DNA of 35,418 bases from Oceanospirillum beijerinckii DSM 7166 (GTDB taxonomy: Bacteria; Pseudomonadota; Gammaproteobacteria; Pseudomonadales; Halomonadaceae), in contig NZ_KE383831.1 in assembly GCF_000422425.1 (NCBI RefSeq), positions 96,680 to 132,097 of the forward strand, read 5' to 3'. Below are positions 33,643 through 35,418 of the stretch, piece by piece (positions within the stretch are counted from its first letter, which is position 1; each line of letters begins with the position of its first letter). Made by a program: the position numbers and the translations under genes. The notes below the pieces were generated by a model. The model did not search any database. It saw only the letters and a list, made by a program, of their open reading frames with translations, and had not been told where the DNA came from.

Positions 33643-35418
33643 ATGAGTGAATATCAACATCCGTACCGCGATGCCGAATTTGTCCTGAACGAACTGGTTG
33701 AGTTTGATCAACTGTGTCAGAACGCCCAACTGGATGAGGTCAACTCCGAGCTGGCCTCTGTGATTCTGAATGAAGCCGGAAAACTGGGTTCAGGCGTACT
33801 GGCACCCTTGAACACCGTTGGCGATACCCAAGGTGCCAAGCTGGGTGAGAACGGTGTTGAACAAACCCCAGGCTTTGCCGAAGCCTATCAGGAATTTGCC
33901 GAAGGCGGCTGGCAGTCACTGACCCCAGCCGAAGAGTTTGGCGGTCAAAACCTGCCTAATGTACTGGGTACCGCAGTCACTGAAGTGTGGCAGTCTGCCA
34001 ACCTGGCCTTTGCGCTGTGTCCTCTGCTGACCCAGGGTGCTATTGAAGCCATTGCTCACCACGCTTCTGATGAACTCAAGCAAACCTATCTGCCGAATAT
34101 GGTCAGTGGTGCCTGGACCGGTTCCATGAATCTGACTGAGCCGGATGCCGGTTCTGACTTAGCAGCCATCAAAACCAGAGCCGTACCCAATGGCGATCAT
34201 TACCTGATCACAGGTCAGAAGATTTTTATCACCTGGGGCGACCACCAGATGACGGACAACATTGTCCATCTGGTTCTGGCCCGTCTACCGGATGCCCCTG
34301 CTGGCGTCAAAGGCATCTCTCTGTTTATCGTGCCGAAATTTATTCTGGACGAAAACGGTAATCCAGGTGAGCGTAACGACGCTTACTGCGTGTCTCTGGA
34401 ACACAAACTGGGTATCCACGGCAGCCCAACCTGTGTGATGAGCTTTGGTGATAACGGCGGTGCTGTCGGTTATCTGGTGGGCGAAGCCCATAATGGTCTG
34501 GCTTGTATGTTCACCATGATGAACGATGCCCGTCAGAATGTGGGCCTGCAGGGTCTGGCGATTGCCGAACGCTCTTACCAGCAAGCAGTTCAGTACGCCA
34601 AGGATCGTATTCAGGGCACTCAGCGCGATGGTAGCCGTTACAACATCTTTAAATTCCCGGATGTACGTCGCATGCTGATGCAGATGAAATCCGGTATCGA
34701 AGCGATGCGTGCACTGAGTTTTGTCGCCTCTGCCGAGATCGACCGCAGCAAAAATGCCCAAGACCCCGAAAGCGCGAAACGACACCATGCCCGTGTTGAG
34801 CTGTACACACCGATTGTCAAAGGCTGGATCACGGAACTGGCACAAGAGATCACCTATCTTGGCACTCAGATTCACGGCGGCATGGGCTTTATCGAGGAAA
34901 CCGGTTCCGCTCAGCACTACCGTGATGCCCGTATTCTGACCATCTATGAAGGTACCACAGGCATTCAGGCACTGGATCTGGTGGGTCGTAAAACCCTAAG
35001 CAACCAGGGTACGGTGCTGGCTGAGCTGCTGGCCGATATCCAGGAAACTGTAGGAGAACTGGAGCAGAGCGGTAATTTTGATGCTATTGCTCAATCCCTG
35101 CAGGATGCGCTGGAAGCCGGTAAAGAAGCCCGTCAATGGCTGCTGGATAATGCGTCCGATCCTGCCGCTGCAGGCAGTGTCAGCGTCCACTTTATGATGC
35201 TGATGGGTTACCTGTGTGGAGGCTGGCTGATGGGGCGCTCTGCGCTGAAAGCCAAAGCCCTGCTGGACAGCAACCAAGGGGATGCCGATTTCCTACAGGC
35301 CAAGCTGGTTACTGCGCAATTCTTCTGTGAGCACCTGCTACCACGAGCCCATAGCAGCCTGATCACTATCAAAGCCGGTAGCAGCAGCATTATGGCGCTG
35401 GATGAAGAGCAGTTCTAA
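33643..35418 (+). CDS. Acyl-CoA dehydrogenase with C-terminal extension (DmdC/FadE-like)
   Basis: 591 residues, complete, ending with TAA at the right edge. It would oxidise an acyl-CoA to the 2-enoyl-CoA with FAD. In order: a short N-terminal acyl-CoA dehydrogenase extension, the helical N-domain (about 40-155), the FAD/substrate segment MNLTEPDAGSDLAAIKTRA (162-180) and FITWGDHQM, the helical C-domain with MMNDARQNVGLQGLA and QIHGGMGFIEETGSAQHYRDARI, and the catalytic base Glu436 in IYEGTTGIQ. A ~130-residue C-terminal domain follows, as in 3-methylmercaptopropionyl-CoA dehydrogenase DmdC and long FadE-like enzymes. The exact substrate is open. GAGGAAGAG just before ATG 33643 fixes the start. 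Confidence 0.92.
   Translation: MSEYQHPYRDAEFVLNELVEFDQLCQNAQLDEVNSELASVILNEAGKLGSGVLAPLNTVGDTQGAKLGENGVEQTPGFAEAYQEFAEGGWQSLTPAEEFGGQNLPNVLGTAVTEVWQSANLAFALCPLLTQGAIEAIAHHASDELKQTYLPNMVSGAWTGSMNLTEPDAGSDLAAIKTRAVPNGDHYLITGQKIFITWGDHQMTDNIVHLVLARLPDAPAGVKGISLFIVPKFILDENGNPGERNDAYCVSLEHKLGIHGSPTCVMSFGDNGGAVGYLVGEAHNGLACMFTMMNDARQNVGLQGLAIAERSYQQAVQYAKDRIQGTQRDGSRYNIFKFPDVRRMLMQMKSGIEAMRALSFVASAEIDRSKNAQDPESAKRHHARVELYTPIVKGWITELAQEITYLGTQIHGGMGFIEETGSAQHYRDARILTIYEGTTGIQALDLVGRKTLSNQGTVLAELLADIQETVGELEQSGNFDAIAQSLQDALEAGKEARQWLLDNASDPAAAGSVSVHFMMLMGYLCGGWLMGRSALKAKALLDSNQGDADFLQAKLVTAQFFCEHLLPRAHSSLITIKAGSSSIMALDEEQF

Overview
The window reads as chromosomal DNA of a marine gammaproteobacterium, probably of the Oceanospirillales (Amphritea/Neptuniibacter/Marinobacterium-like). 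This is inferred from the gene repertoire: many amino-acid and polyamine catabolic genes, orphan periplasmic binding proteins, a Pseudomonas-type chemoreceptor and a DmdC/FadE-like acyl-CoA dehydrogenase. No rRNA, tRNA, CRISPR array, phage gene or transposase was seen.

Layout. 1-1598 (-) is the N-terminal part of a very large acidic protein that runs off the left edge; at least 350 residues are a perfect Asp-Ala dipeptide repeat. 1739-2046 is a hairpin-rich stretch ending in a terminator. 2064-5133 (-) is a beta-alanine module: omega-amino acid:pyruvate transaminase, then CoA-acylating malonate/methylmalonate semialdehyde dehydrogenase, with a 15-bp perfect inverted repeat upstream. 5716-9351 holds an orphan binding protein (-), a crotonase (+) and succinate-semialdehyde dehydrogenase gabD (+). 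9484-13909 (-) is a sulfur amino-acid cluster: homocysteine S-methyltransferase, amino-acid binding protein, cystathionine-gamma-synthase-type PLP enzyme and LysR regulator. 14465-16888 (-) is agmatinase speB followed by a putrescine-binding protein of PotF type; the 288-nt gap between them is densely folded and ends in a terminator-like hairpin just before the PotF-type gene. 17303-20063 (-) holds a small lipoprotein and a two-component system.

20347-26336 contains two regulator/exporter pairs: Lrp/AsnC with a divergent LysE/RhtB exporter, and argO with a divergent argP. Between them lie a DUF2867 gene with a TetR gene, and a DUF2252 gene. 26496-30234 holds a methyl-accepting chemotaxis protein, an NfsA-type flavin reductase and another orphan binding protein. 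30533-33340 is bounded by two inverted copies of a ~140-bp MITE-like element that enclose an MBL-fold hydrolase (+) and an AraC regulator (-). A run of three terminator-like hairpins follows, then an acyl-CoA dehydrogenase gene ends exactly at the right edge.

How the genes work together. Agmatinase (agmatine to putrescine), the putrescine-binding protein, gabD and the beta-alanine genes fit catabolism of polyamines, GABA and beta-alanine to succinate and acetyl-CoA. ArgO/ArgP and LysE/Lrp would handle excess amino acids. The best candidates for something undescribed are the (Asp-Ala)n protein, the structured leader before the PotF-type gene, the MITE-bounded two-gene unit, and the terminator array with a possible small RNA. 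Functions come from remembered family signatures; no database search was run.
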